A DNA stretch of 64,000 nucleotides from contig JASANC010001476.1 of NCBI GenBank assembly GCA_030248135.1, positions 18,956 through 82,955 on the forward strand. Reading direction: 5' to 3'. Source of the stretch: Theristus sp. LFF4_11 (taxonomy: Eukaryota > Nematoda > Chromadorea > Monhysterida > Xyalidae). The notes under the pieces are model-generated. The model was not told the DNA's origin, did not search any database, and saw nothing but the letters and a program-made list of their open reading frames with translations. Shown piece after piece: positions 1 to 12,837 of the stretch (positions within the stretch are counted from its first letter, which is position 1; every line of letters starts with the position of its first letter). Made by a program: the position numbers and the translations under genes.

Positions 1-329
1 ACAGTTTTTCGGCTAAAAAGGTGAAGATTGCACACGCTTTTGGCTTGTGCAATTAGCCGAAGAGTGTATGTACTTGTGTCCGTGTGCCATATCCGGGACT
101 TGCAAATACAATAATTGCCAAGTCAAGTTTCTCACTGCTCATATTCCACCTTTCATATGCATCTTCAGCATTTTCAGATAATATATGTTATATCATGCTC
201 GCACCCGTTTGTTGAACGTTGTCCTAGAACGAAGAAGTTGCCGCGGTTCAGTATCCTCTCTTAAAAACATTGCAAACGGCAAGTTTTCGCAACAAAAATT
301 TTCGTTCCGCCCTAGATGTAAGCGGAAAA

Positions 330-487
330 CTGAAGAACGACGAACCCCACAATTTGTTCCTAATCTTCGTTTTATAAGACCTACTCCCACTTATAAGGCC
401 GTTACACCAAATTCAACTTTTTTTTCCAAAAAAAATTGATTTTCAAATTTATATATGGGGACTTTATATGCAAGACTTTACGATATG
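330..487 (+). repeat. Partial copy of MITE family 2 (TATAAGG family)
   Basis: The right half matches the right end of the copies at 8535-8786 and 20175-20440: paired 'cttataa' blocks, an AAATTTGAAAATC-like stretch in reverse, and the end TTATATGCAAGACTTTACG. The left end is missing or too diverged to place. Confidence 0.6.
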
Positions 488-582
488 TATACATAACTGA
501 GATGATAATGACCAAACTACCGTACATACCTGAGCAAATATGGAATCTTCATTTGGAAGTAGAGAAGCACATTTGGAAATCC

Positions 583-740
583 GGACGTCCAGATGTCCAG
601 ATGTCCAGATGTCCAGATGTCCAGATGTCCAGATGTCCAGATGTCCAGATGTCCAGATGTCCAGATGTCCAGATGTCCAGATGTCCAGATGTCCAGATGT
701 CCAGATGTCCAGATGTCCAGATGTCTAGAAGTCCAGATGT
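583..740. repeat. 8-bp microsatellite, unit CAGATGTC
   Basis: About 17 near-perfect units of CAGATGTC in tandem, decaying at the right end into variants with 'ctggatgtctgg'. Because 8 is not a multiple of 3, a 24-bp superperiod keeps open reading frames in several frames on both strands, giving an octapeptide repeat (CPDVQMSR); these frames are a by-product of the repeat and not a gene. Confidence 0.95.
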
Positions 741-3700
741 CTGGATGTCTGGAATTCCAGAAGTCCGGATGTCCGACTGACGGATTTCCTAAAGTCGGAA
801 GTTTAGAAGTCCGGAAGTTGATATATGAATCATGGCACATGATGAACAGTCTCGATTGTTTTTGCATCTATCATATCTTTTTCAACTTGCACTACTTGCA
901 CTGTGTTTTATTTGTGTGCTGTGAACCCACAGAAATACAAACATTAACCGCTGCTGTTAATGCATATTTTAATTGCAGACCGGAATCCAGTAATACAAAG
1001 CATATTAACTATGGAGCATGTCGTAAATGTTGCTGTCGATTTGAAAATGACGCTTTTCAACTATGCAAAACTACCGTAATCCACCTGTTTCACAGACATG
1101 CATTGTGAGAATCGGTTTTGCTTTCAGACCGAGGCTGATGAGCCAATTGATTTACAAACTATAAAAGGCAAATTTATGCATACATACATGTAACAGGAAT
1201 TCCGTATAAAGTTTTTCTTCAAAAACGCTTGTGCCCTTAAGTTGGAAAACACCGGAAATGGCGTGCGCCATGGCATATATATCTAGATATGTACTATGTA
1301 GTGTTGTATTACAATATTTTTGACTTCAGTGCTGTTTTTGTTCAATTTTTTTCAAAAAAGAACACGCGTTTATGCGTTTCAAACGCACACGTGCATTTGT
1401 CAGTCGTATGTTTTCGGTTCAACACGCGACTTTTCATCGCTGTTTGCGTGCGCATGCGATAGTCTTCAAAAATGAGCTCGCAATTTATTTTGAATGAAAA
1501 GGCCACTTAAATAAAAAAGCAAAATTTCACAAATTTTTATTTTATTTTTTTCTGCAGAATTTTTCGTTTGAAGACCTGCATGAAAACGAGAGAAATCATG
1601 CACTCCCCATTGTTCCGTCCACTTTGTTTCCATTAGCACCAACCGGTGACAGGACACGGTGATGTTGCTCTACAAACAACATTTGCTTGGTCGCCGCGAC
1701 GCACAAAAACAAATCTTTTTTTTTTGCATTGTGACTTGCGAAAACCAAAGTGACGTGACTTGCCAAAAAAATGTGAAGTCAATTCAGCATTGATTTTAGC
1801 GAATTCGGTACCAGACTTTTGAACGGAATTTTGAGTTTGTGTTTATATCGCATCCGCTGGCATTTTCTGCAAATCCACAAAATATTGCGACAGATAAAAT
1901 CTACTGTAATTATTTCAGCAACGATTTTTGTTTTCCGCAGTTTTTTTCACCAAAGTTTTCAACGACTCTCTTCAGTATTATTGCTGTGGTTAAACGTAGG
2001 TTGTTTTTGTTCTTTTGTAGGCAGAAGTAGCTGATCCGAAAAAAAACTGCAAAAAAATCGTTTAATATTTATATGTTTTTGAATAAACTAGATAAAAACA
2101 GAGGTATAATTGCATAGACGAATATCGAACTCTGTGACCCATGACAACATTCTTTATCGTATGACAAAGTCTTGAATGTAAAAGCCTATCAAAAAGTTTA
2201 AAAAAGTGCAGTATCGGGACGTTTTGTACAAAATGTAAGGTCTTAAAAATTCAGATTTGGAATGTATTACAGAACAGAGAAAATTGTTTTCAATACAAAT
2301 GCCGGGTTTTCTTTTCAGACTTGACAGGGCGGAACTTTGAACTTTCATTTTACCGTTTCAGCTTTTAAATACACCGACAAATTTTCAACTGCATCCACCG
2401 CTTTCATGTAATCCACAGCATTTTACAAATGTTACGCCCCTTGAAATCACATGTTGTTCACTTAGTTCATTTTTAATTTAAAAAGGTAATAAAAAACCTT
2501 AAGAACTTTTTCAGCAGTTGTCATTCTGGTTACTTTCTTAAGAAAGGGAATTCCCTGCTGCGCACCCACATTTTTAACCGTTTTTGTTGAAACGAAAAAC
2601 AAAACAGTTGACAGTTGCCGGCCAAAAGCAACATTGCGTCGACTGTGCCTGAGATAAAAAAGACGTGTGAAAATCATTGAAATTACTTTTTTGAACGCCC
2701 CTTTTCAAGAATTTCCGGAACCGTTTCCGTTCTGTTTTATTCTTATTGCTGAACTAAAACATTGTTTAACTTATAATACAACTTGTATTACTTTGAAAAA
2801 CACGTTTTTTCTCAAGTTACGCTATGGTACCGTACATTCTTGGAGTTAAGTGGCAACCGGTTACTGCGTGTACTGAACACACAAAAATATAGGTGTTTTG
2901 TTTTCACACTTTCACACAAGGAAACAACTTGAACGACTTGAACAACAAACAAGGTGTTTGTTCGCTTAAACTAAAAAAAACAGACCCTGGTGTAACATGA
3001 ATGAGAACGTGACGTGATTTTTTAGTCAAGCTTATTCCGGGAAAGTTTTTCTCTAAGTTTGTTACTCCAAGAGTTTACGGTAGGTCTGCACACCGGTGAT
3101 ATGACTGACGGGCAGCAACTGGCAAGTTTCTTATAACCTTCATTTCACGTGTAATATGCACCTTAACAAGTAAAACAATTCAACATATGTCAGCTATAAT
3201 GGGCGTGTAAGTTGAGCACTTTTTAAAAGTCAATTATGTATTCGAAAAAATCTGAGCTTTCACAGCTTATTGTTCACGCTACTTTTTCCGTTCACAAAAA
3301 AGTTTTTCATAGCTTCCCACCATGTTGTGAATCATGCAGCACATGCCATGCGGTGAGAACGCATAAGTTTTCAAACTCGCGTTCAAAAACAAAAGTTGGT
3401 AGAACGTTCTGTTGAGCGTTTCTCAGCGCAGAGGGATGACACGAGATACACTGTATTTTTGCCATTTGAACGTTGCTGTGACTGGAAATGAAGGAAATCT
3501 AATGTCTTCAAAAGCACCTCAGAAGCGAAGTTATGTTGTAGCGAAAATTCGCCTTTCTGTATCCGTCCAGTGCAGTGCAGTGCTCAGTGCAGAAGATTAG
3601 GGAGGGCTACCTCCATCCAAGTGGGCGCATCCAAAAGTCGTGATCAGCTGGAAGCTTGGTTAACCAACCACAAGTTGGCCTTGGACATAAACATGCGGCC

Positions 3701-4220
3701 CTGTTTAGTGCGGCTGGTAAGCTCATGCTTAGAAAACGGATTCCAGAACTTGTTCGTGTAACTCCATTACTTAATTTTTATTCGTTGCTGTCGTTATGTT
3801 TTGCTTTTCAACACTTTAAATTTCACGTACAGAATTTCCGTGGGTATGTATTGTGCTCCATTATGAACTCCCGAATTCAAATATCTAGATACCTAGTATT
3901 CAATTCCACTGGAAATTGACTTTCCCACGGTCAGCTTGCAAAACGTCTAGTATCTATTGCATCTCATGCTTGAAAATACGCTTTGCCGTCGGCCAAGCGG
4001 TTTGGTTTTGAGTTTATTTGTTTGCCACTTTTGTCTATTGAACGGTGAAAAATGTGCAAGTTCAGCGCTACTGAACCATGCGATTTTTTTGTTTTCTGAA
4101 CTGCTGAACCAACTCTCTTTGCAAGTTTTCAATGACAATTGATGAAACATAAGTGCAGCACGAGCAACGAGTAAAATAAAAAAAAACATTAAAACAACGC
4201 GGGTATTTTTGAAAGTTGGA
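741..4220. other. AT-rich stretch without recognised genes
   Basis: No open frame here has coding-like composition, splice-compatible neighbours or a recognisable family. The sequence is AT-rich like the introns elsewhere in the window. Short A and T runs are the only visible structure. Confidence 0.5.
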
Positions 4221-4679
4221 TACCGTATTACCCCCATTAAACCCCCCCCACCATTAATCCCCCCCACCAATAAACCCCCACCCCCCCGACCAGTTTCCAA
4301 ATAATCCCCCCCCCACAAATAATCCCCCATGGGGGTTAATTGGAAACCTGTTTGAAACACATACCCAGCGAATTCAGTGGCTGAATGCAGTGACATTGGT
4401 GAAATTGTGCTACCAAAGGCCCCAAATGGAGGAGTTAATGGTAATTTCATTACAAAAGGCTGTTACAAAAGGAAATCTCTGTGAAAAGTAGAAGTTTCTG
4501 CGACTTTCTTGCCTGCCATGCAAGGTATTTTTGCCATTTTTCAACAAAACCCCACCCCTAGAATTTTTTGTAAATAAACCCCCCCCCCTCCAATAACCCC
4601 CCCCCACCAATAAACCCCCACCCCTAAAAGTCGCTGACGTATTAATCCCCCATGGGGGTTTATTGGGGGTAATACGGTA
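4221..4679 (+). mobile_element. MITE family 1, TACCGTATTAC ends
   Basis: Perfect inverted ends TACCGTATTAC / GTAATACGGTA bound a 459-bp element. Inside are C-run blocks (AATCCCCC, AATAAACCCCC), the palindrome CCCCCATGGGGG near each end, and a unique core containing AGTCGCAGAAACTTCTACTT on one strand. No coding capacity. The outer TA on each side is the target duplication, as shown by the empty site of the copy at 15004-15472. Tc1/mariner-type TA target use is an inference from that. Confidence 0.9.
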
Positions 4680-4742
4680 GTTATTTCATTGATACTCACG
4701 GTAATCGATTCGCGGTCACCTCATCCTATACCGTAACTAGTG

Positions 4743-4808
4743 TACCGTAATGTTTTTTAACACAACAGCGCGTCACTAAATACTGCTTCATGAATGCCGC
4801 TTTATTTT
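4743..4808. repeat. CATTCATGAA hairpin family, partial copy
   Basis: Contains 'gcgtcactaaatactgcttcatgaatgccgc', matching half of the hairpins at 29733-29815 and 43862-43954. Only one arm is clear. Confidence 0.5.
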
Positions 4809-5110
4809 CAAGCCTTTACAGTACTCGGGCGCAATGAAACGATTAGTGACTTTTCTGGATGGACCAACGTGTTTCACGAAAACTCTCGCATTTTTTAAGT
4901 GGGTCACATTTTCAGATTATCTATTAGGGTGGGGTCCAAATATTGGCCACCCACTCACAATGGCAAACTGCGGAAGAGGGTAAAAAGCGCACGAGTATGA
5001 TGCCCATTTGCGAGCGAAACGGGCAGAGACTTGAAAATAGTGGTCAAACAAAGTTTCTCACTGCTGTGTATATTCTACCTTTTATGTGCGTCTGCCGGAT
5101 TTTTAGATAA

Positions 5111-5574
5111 TACCGTATTACCCCCAATAAACCCCCATGGGGGATTAATACGTCAGCGACTTTTAGGGGTGGGGGTTTATTGGTGGGGGGGGATTATTGG
5201 TGGGGGGGGTTTATTTTCCAAAAAAATCTAGGGGTTGGGGTTTGTTGAAAAATAGCAAAAATACATTGCATGGCAGGCAAGAAAGTCGCAGAAACTGCTA
5301 CTCTACATAGAAATTTCCTTTTATAACAGCCTTTTGTAATGAAATTACTATTAACTCACCCATTTGGGGCCTTTGGTAGCACAATTTCATCATTTTCACT
5401 GCAACCAGCCACTGAATTCGCTGGGTATGTGTTTCAAACAGGTCTCCAATAATCCCCCATGGGGGATTATTTGTGGGGGGGGGGATTATTCGGAAACTGG
5501 TCGGGGGGGTGGGGGTTTATTGGTGGGGGGGGGGGGATTAATGGTGGGGGGGGTTTAATGGGTGTAATACTATA
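5111..5574 (-). mobile_element. MITE family 1, opposite orientation
   Basis: Same element as at 4221-4679 but inverted. The left end is perfect (TACCGTATTACCCCC); the right end has decayed to GTAATACTATA. The core has changes in the C/G runs, so run lengths vary between copies while the core is conserved. Confidence 0.88.
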
Positions 5575-5884
5575 TCTTAATTTTGACTTTGACGATGTCT
5601 TTGTTTCGTGGCCCTTATAGTTACAGTTTTTTTGCCCACAGAAACTGCGGTGTTATGGGAAATGGTGATAAATAAACACGGGTGGATGTACCGCTGCCGA
5701 TCATAATTGCACGTGCTATTCACAAAATAAACTAATTATCGATATTAACACTCAAACAAAAAAAATGAACAGCTATGCGTTTTTTTCATAATGATAATTT
5801 CTGTTCTCTGTTCAAATTATTTGTTTTAGCTGGTGCGTAATTTTCAGTGTGCAAATTGTTGCAAAATTGTGTGATTGTTTTTTA

Positions 5885-6000
5885 GTGAAGGGTTCCCACG
5901 AGACGCGACAAGACAGACGGTCGCCAGGAGACACGAGACAGCATTTTTTGAATCGTCGAGACGATACGAGACGAGACGAGACAGTGAAAAATTGTGCGAA
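5885..6000. repeat. Degenerate GAGAC-rich repeat upstream of the channel gene
   Basis: Many copies of GAGAC/CGAGAC and acgagacgagacgagac lie just before the channel gene start. A similar GAGAC-rich patch is at 31732-31800. It could lie in the 5' UTR or promoter of the channel gene, but nothing in the sequence decides that. Confidence 0.5.
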
Positions 6001-6036
6001 ACGAGGCAGGTCTCGCGTCAATTCTAGTAGAGAGTG

Positions 6037-9000
6037 ATGAGCCAAAAAAATGTCATTTTAGCTCAAAAAAGGATGCGAATGTTGCTGGACACTGCACATG
6101 TGCTGCTGTGTTGTGCCATAAACTTCCACTGTCTGCTACTAAAGTTTTCAATCGTTAAAGTTGAAGCAGTCGAAAATCAAAACGTCGACAATGAGCGTCG
6201 GCGAAGTTTCCAAAGTTTGATTCAATTTTCAAAACTTCAACCGAACATCACTGAATCGACGGAGCTGGACACTGAGACGAATGAGCAGCAGTTAGACAAT
6301 ACACGCTCCAGTGGGAAATTGAAGCGATCTGCCAACAGTGGTACGGTGTTTTTTATTCGTGATTGAGGTTCTTCCATGGTGTGAGTCGAGTCGCATTTTG
6401 CGATTGTGTCTCTTTGTGAGCGGAAAATTCGTTTTTCTACTCATTGTTTCTTGCAGATTGGGCGGCCTCATCGATGGCAATGGCGAAGGCAACGGTGGAC
6501 GACTGCGAGACAGCCGACAAAACGGCCACGCAATTCCTGACCGCTCTGCTGGCCGACTACGACCAGAACATGGTGCCGAACGCGAACGGCGTCGACGTCG
6601 AGGTCGAGCTGATCGTGCAGGGCATCAACGAGATCTCGGAGTTGCGTAGCAGCTTCAAGGTCGACATTCTCTTCAGTCAGATATGGCACGACCCGGGCCT
6701 CAACTTTGAGGTGAAGTGTGTATGCTTTATTTTTGTTTAATTCTGTCGTCTCTTTTCTCGGCGGAATTATACAATACAGAGCATGCTAAACTTTTAATTA
6801 CAGTAAAAACTAAAAAGAACGACTTTGAGTACATATCGGGTTTGGTTTACGTGCAACACCGCATTTGTAGCTAACGTACGTTCTTGCAGCTCTGAGACCG
6901 TTTCTTTCTTCTTCCGCAAGCGCTGTATTTTGCCAAAAGATGACAGGTTTAAACAAACATGGTGTACTTGCATGTACAGTGAATTTTTTAATAAAAGTAT
7001 CTGATATTTACCAACGTGGTGACAGTGCAGAGTGCGTAATGCAGAATTTTATAGAGAATTGTTTGTTGGATGGATTGAAAGCCCATTTTCTCGATTACAA
7101 CTAGATTTTCTGAAAATTATATCAGCAGAAATGATATACGGCAATATGGGTACATGGTTGCCACCTTTCCCGTCGCAAACTCCTATTGTTCTTTTTGTGT
7201 TTTTTCGGATCATAGGAGGTCTCGAGTTCGCACTGTCTGACCAACTTGTCATTGAGCTATCGCATGGTCGACCGATTGTGGCTGCCGAATGTTTGCGTTG
7301 TGAACGCCAAAAACTCGCACATTCATTCCTCGCCGACACCGAACATTTTCCTCGCCATTTTTACAAACGGCACCGTCTGGATGAATTACAGGTGCGTTTA
7401 AGCAAAATTGTGTCCCAAACTCCATCATCACTGCGTACATTCAGATGAAGTTACTGACTGTCGGTTTACACATTATGCGCGGCAAACTGGTTGAGTTTTA
7501 TTGTGGAGTTTTTTTTGCGCACAGAAACCCATCAACCAATACAATACAGCGGTTTCTCATTGATGTGTGCTGGATAAAAAGTGCAAGTAACGAAAACCTT
7601 CTTTCTAGCCTTTATGGGCAACAAATTCTTATTTCATAAAAGGATGTTGTGGCGACAGGTGATGTTTATAACTCGGTGTTGATTGAGACTGAAAATTCCG
7701 ATCCATTCTCTAATTCTTGTGCTAAATACATGTAAGATACAACCGAGAAAAACTACCAGACACACACGTATGCACAAACAACTCCATGGAATTGTGGAAA
7801 TTAAAGGCGCATTTTCTTCTTGCTGTCCAACTGAAGGTTCGTCGAATATTATTTTGAGTTTTTTTCTCGTCAGAATTGTCGTCGAGGCGCCGTGCGAGAT
7901 GGACTTCTCCGTGTTCCCGATGGACAAGGTCGTTTGTCAGCTGACGTTCGAAAGTTACTCGTTCAACATCGGAAAGGTTGCAGCTCAGAAAATATACCGT
8001 ATTACCCCCATATTAAACCCCTCCCACCATTAATCTCCCCCCCCCCCCACCAATAAACCCCCACCCCCACGACAAGTTTCCGAATAATCCCCCCCCCCAC
8101 AAATAATCCCCCATGGGGGATTATTGGAAACCTGTTTGAAACACATACCCAGCGAATTCAGTGGCTGGTTGCAATGAAAATGATGAAATTGTGTTACCAA
8201 AGGTCCCAAATGGATGAGTTAATGGTAATTTCATTACAAAAGGTTGTTATAAAAGAAAATTTCTATGTAGAGTAGAAGTTTCTGCGACTTTCTTGTCTGC
8301 CATGCAAGGTATTTTTGCCATTTTTCAACAAACCCCACCCCTACAATTTGTTTAAAAGTAAACCCCCCAACCAATAATCCCCCCTTACCAATAAACCCCC
8401 ACCCCTAAAAGTCGCTGACGTATTAATCCCCATGGGGGTTTATTGGAGGTAATACGGTATGTGATTTTTTTCTGTACTGAAAAAGAAACCAGACAGTCAG
8501 TGCATTATTTGTGTTCTTTTATTTTTTGGGGTTTGCCGTAAAGTCTTGCATATAAGGTCTCCTCATAGAAATTTGAAAATCAAAAATTTCTGAAAAACTG
8601 GAATTTTGTGTGACAACCTTATAAGTGGGAGCAGGTCTTATAAAGCAATGATCAAGAATTCCGGGTCTTACATACGGGGTGAGATTTTGACCATTTTGAA
8701 TTTTTGGTTTCCCGGCATGTGGCACTCCGCGTACTTATGTGTGGGAGTCTTATAAGTAGGAGGAACCTTATATGCAAGACACGGTATTTACATTTGTGTA
8801 TTATTTGCTCCATTCTGCTCCAACTTTCTCAACAGGTTCGACTGTTCTGGAAACGGACCTCGCAGCCGGTGTTGTTTTTCGGCGAAGCGCAACTGCCCGA
8901 TTACATGATGTCGCAGTACACGTGGAACAAACAGACGTTCGAATATCCGCCCGGCCAATGGGACCAACTGAATATGATCATGAAATTTCGGCGTTCTTAC

Positions 9001-11724
9001 GGTTAGTCATACATACATACATACTGTACAGTAGGGCCAAAAACCAAGGCAGTCCTGGTCGTCTCAATCAAGGCGGGATCAGACGCAGTCTATTAGTTGC
9101 GCATGCCTTTATCAAAAATGCGAGATTTTTCAAGATTTTTCTGAATCATGTGTGCAAACGACAAAGAATAATAGGAAGAACGCACGCGGACATTTCCCGT
9201 GTGGACATTTCCAGTGTGGACATTTCCCGTGTGGACATTTCCCGTGCAATGGTTTAAGGCAATTGTCAAAATTGGGCACCAAAAAGGCAACGTTTTTGCG
9301 TGCGATTGTCACTGAAAATGTCGCGTCGCTCCTGCACCTTGCGCAAGAATGCGACATATTATCAATCAAAAGATGGTGCCGTTTGCGTGAGCGCAGGTTT
9401 CTACATTCTGCAAGTGTACCTGCCGACCTATCTGATGGTGTTCATCTCGTGGATGGGCTTCTGGCTTGACCATCGGGCGCTGCCGGCACGCGTCACACTG
9501 GGCGTCAGCACGATCATGGCACTGACGCTGCAGTACGCTAACGTGGGGCGAACGCTGCCAAAGGTACTAAGCATGTGCACTCTAAAAAAGTGACAGGAAA
9601 AAATATAAACCAAATGAGCTTCTTCTACACAAATAAAATTATGTTTTTTTTGAAATTCGTATTCGGAAATTCTAATGTTCTAAGCGCAAAAAACCCGCGT
9701 TCAGGTTTTTCAGCTGTGTGGCGTTTCTACACATATACCATCCAACATTGCACCGCCTTCTTCGGGCGAAAAGATGATACATCAACTACTTTTTTTCCGT
9801 CGAATCAACCAAAAGCGTCTCCGTTTTCTTGTCTTATTAACTTCAAACTAAGCTGGTCAAGTCTATGGCAGGTGAGCTATCTGAAGGGCATGGACTTGTA
9901 CCTGTTCGGCTGCATGCTCTACATCTTCATGAGTGTCACGGAGCTGGCGGTCGTCGGCTATCTCGAGCGTCGAAATAAACTGCAAGACGGGCGCGCACGC
10001 TGTTACAACGACGATGAACGTCTGTACAGTGGCACTGCGAACAGCAACAACACGGCGGGCGCGTTGTTGTTCGGCTACGACAACAATCGCAACACTCGCT
10101 CGTCCGTCATTCCGCATACGAGTCGATGTCGAAAGCCACGCTACACGGTTATGGCCGTGCACGAGGCTGCAGACGGCTGCACACCAGTCAGGCCGACAGA
10201 TCAGGTCAGTTCGGCGGACGCACACTTGAACGCGCACACAAAAATGGGTCAATTTTTGGGCAAATATTGAATAAAATCGTTAAGAACAGGTCAGGCGGCA
10301 GGGATAAGCGTTGCAACGAGAGTCGCATTTGATGCTCATTCAAACGAGTCTTGCACAATAATCCAATTGAAAATTTTTCTATGGTTTGAAAAATCGCGCA
10401 AAGAGCACTGGCGTCTGAACAGATCAAAGGGCCGGTTAATTAAGTGCAGTGTAAACTTGGCCACTTGATGTTTGTCAGTGACTGATTCGCTCTCGCAAAA
10501 GCAGCCGTTTCTATTCGCAGCGCATCAGTGAGCCATCATTATTAGCGTGCTCATCGTCGCGCGGACACGCGCAAACAGGCGCACTAGACGCCGACCAGGT
10601 GGCAAACAGAACGATCGTGCACTCGCTCAGTTGCAACAGCAGCAGCGTAGCACAGCAGCCACGGAACAACAACGACAGCAACAATGCCGCTCGCACGGCG
10701 ACGTCGCATCACCGCTGCAGGCATCACACGGGCGTCATTGGCAACAGCGACGACAACACTCGTACCACCGCAACGCAACAGCCGCTGCTGAGGCCGCAGT
10801 TGGACTCGTTTGAGTCGTTCGATTCAACGACGGGCATGCCGCGCGGCACGCTCAGCAGGACGGCCAGTCGATTCGGTTTCGCGCACTCTTCAGCACGCCA
10901 ACCGCAGCATCAGCAATCGGTTTGTTTTTGTTTGTTTTTCCAGTTTTATTGTATTTTTTTACACAGCCGAACTATAAATCGTCAGGTATTCTGCTAACTG
11001 ATCGGGTGCTCTCAAATTGAGCTTCACTGATTTGGTCATCTAGCTGGATTTGCATATGCCAAAAAATCTAAAAGAACGCGATCCAAAACGCGTGTCAATT
11101 ACGCCATATTCAAATTTCGCCTTTTTCCGCTTTAAAAATTATTGTGGTTAAAAATAACTGAGCGGTGCATATTTTTTGTCGAGAGAATGCGCATGGCGGA
11201 TCGATGGCACGATAATTGGCATGGCATGTGCATTGGCACGTGCTTTGGCAGGCGTCATTTCAATTGTTTTTGGTGAGAAATTAGTAGGAAGGTACAAAAT
11301 AACATATGTTTCACAGTTTTTGACTGTAATCGCATGTACAGCAATTGAACCCTCAATCTAGGCCTCGTCACGATGTTTATGCTAGTGAAATTTTCGTGAT
11401 CGTCAGTGTTAGTGGGATCGATTTTTGCGAAAAGAGCGAAAAAACTGTAATTTTTTGTAACATTTCCAAAAGTATTCAAGAGAAATGAATGTGTGTGCTC
11501 ATGACCAGCAGCAGCCTCTGTTTCCAACATTGAACAACGCCAACGACGTTACAACTCGTCAAACGCAGCGTTATTCACCGTTGACAAGACGTCGGCGGCG
11601 TCGCAACAACCGCTGGAGCGGCGAACAGCTGGACGCCCTCTGTCGGACGCTCTTTCCGTTGTCGTTCGCAGCGCTGAACTTGACTTACTGGTGCTACTAC
11701 ACGTATCAGGCTGAGAACATGTGA
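6037..11724 (+). CDS. Cys-loop ligand-gated anion (chloride) channel subunit, nematode ACC/LGC-like
   Basis: Nine exons join in phase to 705 codons: 6037-6340, 6457-6710, 7216-7391, 7874-7976, 8836-9001, 9397-9563, 9872-10204, 10521-10919 and about 11509-11724. The N-terminal hydrophobic segment (residues about 12-35) is the likely signal. The extracellular domain shows [24 protein letters not shown] and a classic 13-residue Cys loop (C252-C266, containing FPMD). TM1 is about 336-358, TM2 follows the P-A-R triplet (364-366) seen in anion-selective members, TM3 is 397-421 and TM4 is about 677-698 ([14 protein letters not shown]). The TM3-TM4 loop is long (about 250 residues) and rich in N, Q, S, T and R. 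Loop C has neither the vicinal Cys pair of nicotinic alpha subunits nor a second disulphide. The ligand is unknown; acetylcholine or a biogenic amine is a family-level inference. The last acceptor (near 11508) is the least certain. A poly(A) signal AATAAA is near 11840. Confidence 0.9.
7995..8459 (+). mobile_element. MITE family 1 in channel intron 4
   Basis: Perfect TACCGTATTAC / GTAATACGGTA ends and the family core. It lies entirely inside the intron 7977-8835, next to a family-2 copy, and does not touch the splice sites. Confidence 0.9.
8535..8786 (+). mobile_element. MITE family 2 in channel intron 4
   Basis: Ends CCGTAAAGTCTTGCATATAAGG and CCTTATATGCAAGACACGGTA are imperfect inverted repeats, with internal 'cttataagt(g/a)gga' blocks. 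It ends 50 bp before the acceptor of exon 5. Confidence 0.85.
9183..9247. repeat. Short tandem repeat, about 15 bp unit x4
   Basis: Four tandem copies of GTGGACATTTCCCGT with one variant unit (tccagt), inside channel intron 5. Confidence 0.9.
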
Positions 11725-12837
11725 CACGCTGCCCTCGTGTGGTGTTCAGTATTGAAACGCCGCGTTCATTTATGGAAACGTGACAAAAATTGCTGTTCCT
11801 TTTTTATGGTTAATTCCAACAGGTGGTGTTGTGTCGAAAAATAAAGAGGCTTTTATTCGCTTATTGACATTAGGGTTTGTTGTACGTGCACCGATACATA
11901 GTACCGGTATTTGGCAGCGTAGAATTGGTCATTTCTTTCGGCACCATAAATCAAATCAGTTTGCAATTCAAAGTTCAAGAAAATACGTGCTGCACAACTG
12001 TTTGTTTTGAAACTGTGCCAAAAAATGCAGGCGTTCTGTCATTCACATTCAAGATCTATGTAGAACAAAGTTTTTCTAAAAAAACTGTAGCATAAAACGT
12101 AATTGGCAGTTAGAACGAAATTTTCGATTCAATGTGGTTGTCGTTTTCTCAATGAACAACAAAGTAGTAAGCAATGTCTTCGGTGCCATGAATGATAAGC
12201 TTTTACCAGTGTATACAATGTTGGGGTGTCCAAACGTTTTGTTTGTTTGTTCACACTTTGACTTGCAACTTCCTACTTGTATCTACATACTGTATGTACA
12301 CTGTAAGCGCTGTGACTGATGCCACTAGAGCTGGTGAATTTCGTTTCCGTCGCCACTATTTTTGTTGACACTAACGCCACGCCAGCAAAAAAAATCAAAA
12401 AGACAGGTGTAGGCACATTTCGGCGGCAAGTCTGCACTAAATTTTTTTAAACTTTGTCCTGAATATCTCTAAAAGGGATTTTTTAATTGTTCATGTGTTT
12501 ACAAAACACACCACAACGTCCGTTTCCAGTGCGCAGTGTCGCCAACTGACAACCACTTTTTACCCAAATCTTACCAATAATAACCATTGCCATTATTTTT
12601 TGCTTTTCAATGTCTGTGACTTGTTAATTGATGTCTTGACAAAAAGACTGCTTTGTTTTGTCGTTTATTATTACGGTTGTTCGTTTAAAGACCTGTCCTG
12701 TCACTATTGTTCGCGTCGCAGAATACTCGCAAACGACGAATGAAGAATGAACGGGATCAGAGTCGCACGAAAACACATTTTGCCACAAATGTGGAGTGTT
12801 TGATGTCAACCAAACCCGGTATTCGTTTTTCTTCATA
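11725..12837. other. Intergenic stretch, no gene seen
   Basis: Downstream of the channel gene. It holds a poly(A)-type AATAAA near 11840 and otherwise AT-rich sequence without coding features. Confidence 0.5.

Noticed and set aside
583..1108. Long open frames with MSRCPDVQ-type repeats on both strands
   Set aside because: They arise from the 8-bp microsatellite, which stays open in several frames; no family, start context or exon structure.
7032..7448. 138-codon open frame overlapping channel exon 3
   Set aside because: The other frame of the same bases encodes the channel motif LWLPN..VNAK in phase with both neighbours.
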